From assembly GCA_036406475.1 (NCBI GenBank), contig DASXBA010000075.1:3525-67524 (forward strand): a DNA stretch of 64,000 bases, in the 5' to 3' direction. Positions within the stretch are counted from its first letter, which is position 1; each line of letters opens with the position of its first letter. The notes beneath the pieces were generated by a model. It did not search any database, was not told the DNA's origin, and saw only the letters and a list, made by a program, of their open reading frames with translations. The translations under genes were made by a program, and so were the position numbers. Below, one piece after another: positions 39,388 through 46,995 of this stretch. This DNA is from DASXBA01 sp036406475. GTDB lineage: Bacteria > Actinomycetota > Thermoleophilia > Solirubrobacterales > Thermoleophilaceae.

Positions 39388-41115
39388 CTAGCGCGAGCGC
39401 TTCCGGAGCGCGTCGAGCTCCGGCCAGGAACGGGTGTTGGCCACCTGCTCCTTCGTCAGCCAGGCGCGGCGGGCCGTGGCGATCCCGTAGCGGAGGTTGG
39501 CGAACGTCTCCGCGCCGTGCGCGTCGGTGTCGATCACGATGGTCACGCCGGCCTCCGCGGCCGCCCTCGCCTCGACGTCGGGCAGGTCACGGCGGTTGGG
39601 GTTGGCGTTGACCTCGAGAAAGGTGCCCGTTCGCGCGGCCGCCTCGATCACGGGCCCGAGGTCGATTGCGTATGGCTCGCGCCGGCCGAGCATGCGGCCC
39701 GTGGGGTGGCCGATCGCGTCCACCAGCGGGTGCTCGATCGCCGCCACCATCCGCTCGGTCATCTCCTTCTCGCCCATCCGAAAGGAGGTGTGCACGCTCG
39801 CCACGACCCAGTCGAGCTCGCCCAGCAGCTCGTCGTCGTAGTCGAGCGAGCCGTCCGGCAGCACGTTCACCTCGCTGCCCGCCAACAGCTCTAACCCGTC
39901 GAGCTTCTCGTTCGCCTCGGCCACACGCTCGATCTGGCGCTTGAGCTCGTCCGGCTCCACGTTGTTGCCGAAGCCGTGGCTCGCGGAATGGTCGGTGATC
40001 GCGAGGTACTCGTAGCCGCGCCCGCGGGCGGCCTCGGCCATCTCGGTGATCGTGTTGCGGCCGTCGGAGGCGACGGTGTGGCAGTGCAGGTCGCCGCGGA
40101 TGTCGTCGGCCGTGATCAGCTCGGGGAGCTTCTTCGCGCGCGCGGCCTTGAGCTCGCCCCGGTCCTCGCGCAGCTCGGGCGGCACCCACTGCATCCCGAG
40201 CAGGTCGTAGACGTCCTCCTCCCTGGCGCAGGCGTGCGTCTCGCCGCTGTCGTCGTCGGCGATCCCGTACTCGGATACGTGCAGCCCGCGGCGGACCGCC
40301 TCGGTGCGGAGCGCCTCGTTGTGGCGGCCCGAGCCGGTGAGGTGCTGGAGCAGGTTGCCGAAGTTGTCGGGCGGGACCACGCGCAGGTCCACCGCCAGGC
40401 CGGAGTGGGTCACCGCGCGGGCGCCGGCCTCGCCGGACGAGCTGACGGCCTCGACCTCGCCCAGGCCGGCGAACGCCTCGGCGATCGCAGCCGACTCGCT
40501 CGAGGCCACCACGATGTCGAGGTCCTTGCAGGTGTCGGTCAGCCGGCGCGCGCTGCCCGCAAGCTCGACGCGCTCGGCCGCCGGATGCTCGCGCAGCCCG
40601 GCGACCATGGCCTCGCCAACCTCCAGCGCCTTGGAGAGGAGCACGCGCGGCTTGTCGCGGCCGTCGGCTCCGGCCTCGAGCGCGAGGAGCACGTTCTCCT
40701 GCGCCTTGGGGCCGAAGCCGGCCACGTCCTCGAGGGTCCCGTCCTCCGCCGCCCTGCGCAGGTCGTCGAGCGACTCCACCCCGAGCTGCTCGTTGAGCGC
40801 CCGCGCGCGCTTCGGGCCGAGACCCGGGATGCGGGTCACCTCGATCAGGCCGGAGGGGATCCGCTTCTTGAGCTTGTCCGCTGACGGGATGCTGCCCGTG
40901 TCGAGCAGGGCCACGATCTTCTCGGCGATGGTCTTGCCGATCCCCGCCAGCTCGTCCGCCTTGCCGGCCCGCGCCATCTCCTCGACCGAGACGCCGGCCT
41001 CGCGGATCGACTTGGCCGCGTTGCGGTAGGCGAGCACCCTGTAGACCACGGCGCCGTCCAGCTCGTACAGGCTGGCGAGCTCCTCGAAGGCCTCTGCTAT
41101 CTCGCCGTTGCGCAC
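39388..41115 (-). CDS. PolX-type DNA polymerase with PHP domain
   Basis: 575 residues from GTG 41115. Helix-hairpin-helix repeats (YRVLAYRNAAKSIREAG, ELAGIGKTIAEKIV, IPGLGPKRARALNEQLG), the pol-X nucleotidyltransferase (ELAGSARRLTDTCKDLDIVVAS, with the catalytic DxD as DLDIV, and AVDLRVV), and a C-terminal PHP exonuclease (GDLHCHTVASDG, AITDHSASHG, VNANPNRRDLPD, VIDTDAHGAE). Acts in gap-filling base-excision repair with 3'-5' exonuclease activity. Confidence 0.93.
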   Translation of the reverse strand: MRNGEIAEAFEELASLYELDGAVVYRVLAYRNAAKSIREAGVSVEEMARAGKADELAGIGKTIAEKIVALLDTGSIPSADKLKKRIPSGLIEVTRIPGLGPKRARALNEQLGVESLDDLRRAAEDGTLEDVAGFGPKAQENVLLALEAGADGRDKPRVLLSKALEVGEAMVAGLREHPAAERVELAGSARRLTDTCKDLDIVVASSESAAIAEAFAGLGEVEAVSSSGEAGARAVTHSGLAVDLRVVPPDNFGNLLQHLTGSGRHNEALRTEAVRRGLHVSEYGIADDDSGETHACAREEDVYDLLGMQWVPPELREDRGELKAARAKKLPELITADDIRGDLHCHTVASDGRNTITEMAEAARGRGYEYLAITDHSASHGFGNNVEPDELKRQIERVAEANEKLDGLELLAGSEVNVLPDGSLDYDDELLGELDWVVASVHTSFRMGEKEMTERMVAAIEHPLVDAIGHPTGRMLGRREPYAIDLGPVIEAAARTGTFLEVNANPNRRDLPDVEARAAAEAGVTIVIDTDAHGAETFANLRYGIATARRAWLTKEQVANTRSWPELDALRKRSR

Positions 41116-41139
41116 CTGGCTGCGTAGGGTACGCGCGCG
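41116..41139. promoter_or_regulatory. Bidirectional promoter with symmetric -10 (TAGGGTA)
   Basis: Forward TAGGGT (41125-41130) sits 9 nt before GTG 41140; reverse TACCCT (41126-41131) sits 10 nt before the polX GTG at 41115. One 7-bp TANNNTA element serves both strands in a 24-bp gap. Confidence 0.55.
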
Positions 41140-41892
41140 GTGCCAGCCGCCTGGCTCATCCTTCCGACCTACAACGAGGCCGAGAACATCGAGCCGCTCG
41201 TGCGCGCCGTGCTGCCCCGGCTCGAGGAGTCGGGGGCCGAGCCGCACATCCTGATCGTGGACGACGGCTCGCCAGACGGGACCGGCCAGATCGCCGACCG
41301 GCTGGCCGACGAGCTCGAGGCAGTGGAGGTGCTCCACCGCCCGCACAAGCAGGGCCTGGGCCGCGCCTACCTCGCCGGCTTCACCGTCGCGCTGGAGCGC
41401 GGGGCCGACCTCGTGCTCGAGATGGACTCCGACTTCTCCCACGATCCCGCCGACGTGCCGCGGCTGATCGCGGCCGCGGCGGCCGCGGACCTCGTGCTCG
41501 GCTCACGCTACGTGCCCGGCGGCGGGATCACCCAGTGGGGGCGGCTCCGCCGCCTGGTCTCGCGCGGCGGTTCCGCCTACGCCCGCTGGATCCTCGGCGT
41601 GCCGGTCCGCGACCTGACCGGCGGCTTCAAGTGCTTCCGTCGCGAGGTACTCGAGGCGATCGACCTCGAGCGCATCCACGCCGACGGCTACGGCTTCCAG
41701 ATCGAGCTCACCTACTTCGCCGTCCAGGCCGGCTTCACCGTCACCGAGGTGCCGATCGTCTTCCGCGAGCGCCGTGAGGGGCAGTCGAAGATGACTACGA
41801 GGATCGCAGTCGAGGCGGTCTGGAAGGTTCCGGCCCTACGCCTGCGGCGCCGCGTGCCTGCGGCCCCTAAGCCACCCGCCGAGCATGCCTAG
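41140..41892 (+). CDS. Polyprenol-phosphate mannosyltransferase-like GT2 glycosyltransferase
   Basis: 250 residues. GT2 fold with LILPTYNEAENIEPLV, ILIVDDGSPDGTG, EMDSDFSHDP (DxD metal site) and GLGRAYLAGF, DLTGGFKCFRREVL, RERREGQSKM: the dolichol/polyprenol-phosphate-mannose synthase pattern. Makes lipid-linked mannose for envelope glycans. It lacks C-terminal membrane helices, as usual for bacterial soluble forms. Its last 57 nt overlap the convergent membrane gene. Confidence 0.9.
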   Translation: MPAAWLILPTYNEAENIEPLVRAVLPRLEESGAEPHILIVDDGSPDGTGQIADRLADELEAVEVLHRPHKQGLGRAYLAGFTVALERGADLVLEMDSDFSHDPADVPRLIAAAAAADLVLGSRYVPGGGITQWGRLRRLVSRGGSAYARWILGVPVRDLTGGFKCFRREVLEAIDLERIHADGYGFQIELTYFAVQAGFTVTEVPIVFRERREGQSKMTTRIAVEAVWKVPALRLRRRVPAAPKPPAEHA

Positions 41893-42291
41893 GAGACCGC
41901 CGCCGATAACGGTGATGAGCACGAGGAGGATCTCCGGGTGCGGCAGGTTGGCCTTGGCGTCGCCGCCGGTGAACGAGTGGCCGAAGAGGATGAAGGTCCC
42001 GAACAGAAGGCCGCCGGTCAGGCCGCGCACGACGCCTTCCTCGGCGTCGCGGTGCTCGAGCCCCGCGAGGAAGCCCCCGGCGATGCTGAGGAGGGACAGC
42101 AGCAGGTATCCCCCTTCGGAGACGTCGAGCACGATCCCCGTTATGAGGCCGAAGACCGCGGGCACCACTACGCCCGTGACCACCTGCACCCCTGCCGACC
42201 GTTGCGAGAAAAGCTCCGGCTGCACCGCGTGGGGCAGCGTACCCCCAACCGGCGCCAGCCGTCGCAGTCGGAGCGGCAACCTGATCAGCAC
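41836..42291 (-). CDS. Hypothetical membrane protein
   Basis: 151 residues with four hydrophobic segments (VVTGVVVPAVFGLITGIVLDV, GYLLLSLLSIAGGFLAGL, VRGLTGGLLFGTFILFGHSF, LLVLITVIGGGLLGMLGGWL). Family not recognised. The start may be later, at the GTG of VQPELFSQ. Its 3' end overlaps 57 nt of the glycosyltransferase gene on the other strand. Confidence 0.65.
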   Translation of the reverse strand: MLIRLPLRLRRLAPVGGTLPHAVQPELFSQRSAGVQVVTGVVVPAVFGLITGIVLDVSEGGYLLLSLLSIAGGFLAGLEHRDAEEGVVRGLTGGLLFGTFILFGHSFTGGDAKANLPHPEILLVLITVIGGGLLGMLGGWLRGRRHAAPQA

Positions 42292-42354
42292 GCGCCGCTA
42301 CACTTCATTTTGTAAAGTCAAGTTCCAGCGCCCGACCGCGATCAAGGAGCCAAG

Positions 42355-42681
42355 GTGGCAGGAGACATCATCCAAGTGACAGACGCGAACTTCCAGGCCG
42401 AGGTCCTCGAGGCCGACGGTCCGGTGCTCGTGGACTTCTGGGCGCCCTGGTGCGGCCCGTGCCGGATCGTGGCTCCGCATCTCGAGGAGCTCAACAACGA
42501 GCGTGAGGACCTGCGCGTGGTCAAGCTCAACACCGACGAGAACCCGCAGACCGCGGCGACCTACAGCGTGATGTCGATTCCCACGCTCCTGCTCTTCAAG
42601 GACGGGCAGGTGGCGCACCAGATCATCGGGGCGCTGCCCAAGAACCGGCTTGTGCAGGAGCTCGAGCCGGCGCTCGCCTAG
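42355..42681 (+). CDS. trxA: Thioredoxin
   Basis: 108 residues from GTG 42355 (AAGGAG just upstream). VLVDFWAPWCGPCRIVAPHLEEL holds the WCGPC active site; cis-Pro in SIPTLLLFKDG. General cytosolic disulfide reductase, and a candidate electron donor to the arsenate reductase encoded in this window. The stop shares CTAG with the convergent ileS gene. Confidence 0.96.
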   Translation: MAGDIIQVTDANFQAEVLEADGPVLVDFWAPWCGPCRIVAPHLEELNNEREDLRVVKLNTDENPQTAATYSVMSIPTLLLFKDGQVAHQIIGALPKNRLVQELEPALA

Positions 42682-45600
42682 ACCCGCTTCACCGAGATCC
42701 GCAGCTCCCGGCCGTCGATCTCGGCTCGATCGGGGGCTTCGGCTCCGTCGTAGGCGAGCTGCGTGGCGAGCGTCTCGCCCGTGACGTAGTCCTCGTGCGC
42801 GCGGGTGGCGTCGAGGAGCTCGCCGTCGCCGTCCAGCGTCAACGAGATCCGGTCCTCCACGTCGAGGCCGGCCGACCTGCGCGCGGCCTGCACCGCGTGC
42901 ACCACCTCGCGCGCGAGGCCCTCGCGGCGGAGCGAGTCGTCGAGCTCGAGGTTGAGCGCCACCGCGTGGGTGCCGGCGTGCTCGACCTGGTAGCCCTCGA
43001 GCGGCTTGAGCACGAGCTGCAGGTCGTCGCTCGAGAGCGGGTGCTCCTTGCCGTCGATGTTCACGCCGACCGTCCCGCCCTCACGCAGCGTGGAGGCGGC
43101 GGAGTCCGCGTCCAGCGCGGCCACGGCGTCGGCAACCTGCGGCATTCGCTTGCCGAAGCGCGGCCCGAGCGAGCGGTAGTTGGGCTTGAGCTCGAAGCGG
43201 CCGAGCTCGTCGGCCTGCGACACGTATCGCAGCCCCTTCACGTTCAGCTCGCCGAGGACGATCGACTCGAGCCGCTCGATCGCCTCGCGCTCACGCTCCG
43301 CCGCCACCACCACGGCCTCGCCGAGCGGCTGGCGCAGCTTGACCTTGGCCTGCGCGCGGGCGGCCCGGCCGAGCTCGACCGCGTCGCGGGCCACCCGCAT
43401 CTGCCACTCGAGCTCCTCGTCGCGCAGGTCCGGGTCGAGCGCCGGGTAGTCGCACAGGTGCACGGAGGGCTCGCGGCCGTCGAGGCCCTCGTAGATCTCG
43501 TCGGAGACGAACGGCGTGAGCGGAGCCACCAGCTTCGCCACCTCCACCAGACAGGTCCGGAGCGTGTGGAAGGCGGCGGGGTCGCCGTCCCAGAAGCGGC
43601 GGCGCGACAGCCGCACGTACCAATTGGAGAGGTCATCCACGAAGTCGGCGATCGCGCGCCCGGCGAAGGTCGTGTCGTAGTCGTCCATCCGCTCGGCGGC
43701 GGTCTCGATCGTCGCCTGGAGCCGGGAGAGGATCCAGCGGTCGAGCTCGGTCCTCTCGCCTCGGTCCTCCGTCCTCTCGATCCCATTCGCGTTCGCGTAG
43801 AGGACGTAGAAGCCGTAGGTGTTCCAGAGCGGCTTGAGGAACTGCCGCACCGACTCGCCCACCGCCTCGACCGAGAAGCGGTAGCCGTCCCACGGCTGCT
43901 TGGAGGTGAAGTAGTACCAGCGGAACGCGTCTGCGCCGTGCTGCTCGAGCACGTCCCAGGGGCTGACCACGTTCCCGCGCGACTTGCTCATCTTCTGGCC
44001 CTCGGGGTCGAGGATCAGTCCGAGGCAGAGCACGGTCTCGTAGGAGGCGCGGCCGAAGATCAGCGTCGAGACGCCGAGCAGCGAGTAGAACCAGCCGCGG
44101 GTCTGGTCGAGCGCCTCGCAGATGTAGTCGGCCGGGAAGCGCTGCTCGAAAACGTCCTGGTTCTCGAACGGCGCGTGCCACTGGGCGAACGGCATGCAGC
44201 CCGAGTCCCACCAGACGTCGATCAGGTCGGGCACTCGCCGCATCTCGCCGCCGCAGTCCTCGCAGCGGAGGACCACCTCGTCGATGAACGGCCGGTGCAG
44301 GTCCTCAGGTACCTCGCCGCCGCGCTCGCGCAGGTCGGCCACGGAGCCGGCGCAAAAGATGTGGCCGTCGTCGCAGCGCCAGATCGGCAGCGGCGTGCCC
44401 CAGTAGCGCTGGCGCGACAGCGCCCAGTCGACGTTGTTCTCGAGCCACTTGCCGAAGCGGCCGTGCTTGACGTGATCGGGGTACCAGGTGACCTCCTCGT
44501 TGGCGGCCAGCAGCTCCTTGCGCCGCTCGGTCGTGCGGACGAACCAGTTGGACTTCGCGTAGTAGAGGAGCGGCGTGCCGCAGCGCCAGCAGTGCGGGTA
44601 CGCGTGCTCGTAGTCCTCGGCACGGAGGAGCCGCCCCGACTCGCGCAGCGCCTCAACGATGTCGGGGTCCGCGTCCTTGACGAAGCGGCCGGCGAACGGC
44701 TCGATCCGCTCGTCGAAGGTCCCGTCCTCCCGCACCGGGTTCTGGACCTTGATGCCGTACTGCTCGCCGAGCTTGAAGTCGTCCTCGCCGAAGGCGATGG
44801 CGGTGTGGACCACGCCGGTCCCGTCCTCGGTCGTGACGAAGTCGGCGGTGAGGACGGTATGGCCGCGCGGACCGTAGTCGCTGATGTAGGGGAAGGGCGG
44901 CTCATACGCCGTGCCCGCGAGCTCCGCGCCCTTCATCCGCTCGAGGATCTCGGCGTCCTCGCCCAGCACCCGCTCGACGAGCGGCGCGGCCAGGATCAGC
45001 ACCTCGTCGCCATGGCGCACGCGCGCGTACTCGACGTCGGGATGCACGGCCAGGGCCGCGTTCGAGAGGAGCGTCCACGGCGTCGTCGTCCAGCCGAGCA
45101 GCGACACGCCGTCCTCCCCCTTGACCGGGAAGCGCACGAACACCGACGGGTCGACCACGTCCTCGTACCCGAGCGCAACCTCGTGGGAGGACAGGGCCGT
45201 GCCGTCGCGCGGGCAGTAGGGCACCACCCGGTAGCCCTCGCTCAGCAGGCCCTTGTCGAACACCTGCCTGAGCGACCACCAGACCGACTCGATGTACTCG
45301 TCGTCCAGCGTGAAGTAGGCGTCGCCGGTGTCGATCCAGAAGCCGATCCGCTCGGTGAGCCTGTTCCACTCGTCGATGTAGCGGAGCACCGACTCGCGGC
45401 AGCGTGCGTTGAACTCGGCAACGCCGAAGCGCTCGATGTCGTCCTTCGACTGAAACCCGAGCTCCTTCTCGATCTCGAGCTCGACGGGAAGGCCGTGGCA
45501 GTCCCAGCCGGCCTTGCGGTGCACCACGTGGCCCTGCATCGTCTTGTAGCGGGGGAAGACGTCCTTGAAGGAGCGGCTCAGGACGTGGTGCGATCCGGGC

Positions 45601-45764
45601 CGGCCGTTGGCGGTCGGCGGCCCCTCGTAGAAGACCCACTCCGGCGAGCCCTCCCGGCGCCTGACCGACTCATGGAAGACGTCGCGCTCGCGCCAGCGCT
45701 CGAGGACCTGCTCTTCGAGCGCGGGAAAGGACTGGCCGGGGTCGACGGGGCGGTAGCGAGCCAC
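42678..45764 (-). CDS. ileS: Isoleucyl-tRNA synthetase (eukaryote-like type 2)
   Basis: 1028 residues. Class I synthetase: signature GPPTANGRPGSHHV (HIGH equivalent), KAGWDCHGLPVE, editing domain (TTPWTLLSNAALAV), KMSKSRGN, and an anticodon-binding helical region with a long C-terminal part ending LRISVKRV. Charges tRNA-Ile. The sequence style (SHHV, no C-terminal zinc cluster) points to the type 2 class that is often resistant to mupirocin (family knowledge, not tested). Confidence 0.95.
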   Translation of the reverse strand: MARYRPVDPGQSFPALEEQVLERWRERDVFHESVRRREGSPEWVFYEGPPTANGRPGSHHVLSRSFKDVFPRYKTMQGHVVHRKAGWDCHGLPVELEIEKELGFQSKDDIERFGVAEFNARCRESVLRYIDEWNRLTERIGFWIDTGDAYFTLDDEYIESVWWSLRQVFDKGLLSEGYRVVPYCPRDGTALSSHEVALGYEDVVDPSVFVRFPVKGEDGVSLLGWTTTPWTLLSNAALAVHPDVEYARVRHGDEVLILAAPLVERVLGEDAEILERMKGAELAGTAYEPPFPYISDYGPRGHTVLTADFVTTEDGTGVVHTAIAFGEDDFKLGEQYGIKVQNPVREDGTFDERIEPFAGRFVKDADPDIVEALRESGRLLRAEDYEHAYPHCWRCGTPLLYYAKSNWFVRTTERRKELLAANEEVTWYPDHVKHGRFGKWLENNVDWALSRQRYWGTPLPIWRCDDGHIFCAGSVADLRERGGEVPEDLHRPFIDEVVLRCEDCGGEMRRVPDLIDVWWDSGCMPFAQWHAPFENQDVFEQRFPADYICEALDQTRGWFYSLLGVSTLIFGRASYETVLCLGLILDPEGQKMSKSRGNVVSPWDVLEQHGADAFRWYYFTSKQPWDGYRFSVEAVGESVRQFLKPLWNTYGFYVLYANANGIERTEDRGERTELDRWILSRLQATIETAAERMDDYDTTFAGRAIADFVDDLSNWYVRLSRRRFWDGDPAAFHTLRTCLVEVAKLVAPLTPFVSDEIYEGLDGREPSVHLCDYPALDPDLRDEELEWQMRVARDAVELGRAARAQAKVKLRQPLGEAVVVAAEREREAIERLESIVLGELNVKGLRYVSQADELGRFELKPNYRSLGPRFGKRMPQVADAVAALDADSAASTLREGGTVGVNIDGKEHPLSSDDLQLVLKPLEGYQVEHAGTHAVALNLELDDSLRREGLAREVVHAVQAARRSAGLDVEDRISLTLDGDGELLDATRAHEDYVTGETLATQLAYDGAEAPDRAEIDGRELRISVKRV

Positions 45765-45802
45765 CTGGCCGCCGATTCTACGAAGGGTGCGCTAGCGTTC
45801 CC

Positions 45803-45926
45803 GGCCTTGCCGAACCGCTCCCACCGGGGAGCGGGCGGGGGAACCAGTTAGTTGGGGCGAGTCGGGTCCATTTGGGCCCGTAGCGCATCTCTTTCCGCGC
45901 GAGTCCGACAGCTAACCCCGTAGGCC
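45803..45926 (+). ncRNA. c-di-AMP riboswitch (ydaO/yuaA type)
   Basis: The closing stem GGCCT (45803-45807) pairs with AGGCC (45922-45926). Conserved blocks are in order: TTGCCGAA, hairpin CCGCTCCC..GGGGAGCGG, GGCGGGGGAACCA, TTGGGGCGAGTC, a stem GGGTCC..GGGCCC, then GCGAGTCCGACAGCTAACC and CCGTAGGC. These match the ydaO consensus, including the well-known GTCAGCTAACC-type 3' block. It ends 19 nt before the GTG of a secreted CAP-domain gene with AGAGAGG between, so c-di-AMP probably lowers expression of that gene. In actinobacteria this riboswitch usually controls cell-wall hydrolases and resuscitation factors. Confidence 0.92.
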
Positions 45927-45944
45927 CAGGAAAGAGAGGTCCAA

Positions 45945-46397
45945 GTGGGGTACGTACGCACGCTCGTCGTGTGTTCGCTGGCAGTGGTGGCCGTGGCCCT
46001 GCCCGCGACGCCGGCTTCTGCGAGCTCGTCCGGCCGGTCGGCCGTGGCGTCTGTCAACAGGATCCGGGCACAGCACGGCCTGCGCCCGCTCCGCATATCA
46101 CCGAGCCTCCAACGCTCGAGCCATCGCTATGCCGCATGGATGCTCAAGCACGACTACTTCGGCCACCAGGCCCGCATCAGCGTCTCGCACGTCTTCCGCC
46201 GCGCGGGGGAGACCCTCGCCATGCACTTCGGCCGCGGGGTCAGCGCGCGCTGGGCGGTCCGCTCCTGGATGCACTCACCGCCGCACCGCCACATCCTGTT
46301 GAGCAGCAGCTACAGCTGGGTCGGCATCAGCGCGGTCAGGGGACGGATGGGTAGGCATCGGGCCGTTACGTGGGTTGGGCATTTCGGGAGGCGCTAG
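45945..46397 (+). CDS. Secreted CAP-like protein controlled by c-di-AMP riboswitch
   Basis: 150 residues from GTG 45945. Signal peptide ending ASA-SSS, then a shortened CAP domain: VASVNRIRAQHGLRPLRISPSLQRSSHRYAAWMLKHDYFGH, GETLAMHFG (in place of GENLA), SWMHSPPHRHILLSSSYSWVGI. No cysteines. It is probably an extracellular envelope protein. The TAG stop is also the end of the first unit of a heptanucleotide repeat. Confidence 0.85.
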   Translation: MGYVRTLVVCSLAVVAVALPATPASASSSGRSAVASVNRIRAQHGLRPLRISPSLQRSSHRYAAWMLKHDYFGHQARISVSHVFRRAGETLAMHFGRGVSARWAVRSWMHSPPHRHILLSSSYSWVGISAVRGRMGRHRAVTWVGHFGRR

Positions 46398-46446
46398 GCA
46401 GTAGGCAGTAGGCAGTAGGCATTAGTCGCTAGTCGCTAGTCGCTAG
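46391..46446 (+). repeat. Heptanucleotide TAG repeats, copy 2 (8 units)
   Basis: Eight consecutive NNNNTAG heptamers: GCGCTAG (holding the CAP gene stop codon), GCAGTAG three times, GCATTAG, TCGCTAG three times. TAG falls in all three forward frames. Directly followed by the second structured element. Confidence 0.88.
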
Positions 46447-46521
46447 GGCGCGAGACCGAGTCCGGCAAGGAAGCAGCGAGCGACCGATGACGCAGCCGGG
46501 CGACGGTTCGCAGCGCCCTAG
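46443..46521 (+). other. Structured repeat element, copy 2 (candidate RNA)
   Basis: Outer stem CTAGGGCGC (46443-46451) with GCGCCCTAG (46513-46521); ACC with GGT; CCGGC with GCCGG; unpaired core AAGGAAGCAGCGAGCGAC followed by CGATGACGC. The core matches copy 1 (13871-13888 and the GACCGATCACGC block), whereas both stems differ yet pair, and the inner hairpin of copy 1 is absent. The 3' arm overlaps the stop codon of the convergent marR-type gene. Confidence 0.68.
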
Positions 46522-46952
46522 GCGGCGAGCTTGCGGCAGATTTCTGCCAGGGAGCGCTTTTCGACTTCGTCGAGGGCGCCGAAGGCCCGGCTCACGCGGT
46601 CGGCGTGGCCGGGGAAGAGGCGTTCGACCAGGTGACGACCGGGTGGCATCAGGTCCACGGCCGCTGCGCGGCGGTCGTGGGCCAGGCGGCGGCGGGCGAC
46701 GAATCCGCGCGACTCGAGCGTGTCCGTGACCTCGGTCGCGTTCGCCTTGCTCCAGCCGAGCCGGCGGCGGAGTGTTCGCAGCTCGAGCGAGCCGCCCGCC
46801 GTGACGAGGACGACCAGCGCCGAGAAGCCGGCCGCCGACACTCCCTCCTGCTCGAGCTCGGCCGCCAGGCTGCGCCGGACGGTGGCCTCGGCGCGCAGCA
46901 GCGCCTGGAGGGCGCGGTGCGCCAGCGGGTCGGCGACCTCGAGGGACTCCAT
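46518..46952 (-). CDS. MarR-family transcriptional regulator
   Basis: 144 residues: winged helix with LVVLVTAGGSLELRTLRRRLGWSKANATEVTDTLESRGFVARRRLAHDRRAAAVDLMPPGRHLVERLF, preceded and followed by dimerisation helices. Likely a repressor released by small ligands or oxidation; no Cys is present. Target unknown. Stop codon lies in the arm of the structured repeat element. Confidence 0.88.
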   Translation of the reverse strand: MESLEVADPLAHRALQALLRAEATVRRSLAAELEQEGVSAAGFSALVVLVTAGGSLELRTLRRRLGWSKANATEVTDTLESRGFVARRRLAHDRRAAAVDLMPPGRHLVERLFPGHADRVSRAFGALDEVEKRSLAEICRKLAA

Positions 46953-46995
46953 GTCCGCGCGATCCTAGGAGCGCGCGCGGACGGCCCTGCCGGAG

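Noticed and set aside
46398..46446. Heptad array as a CRISPR
   Set aside because: Units of 7 bp without spacers; no cas genes in the window.
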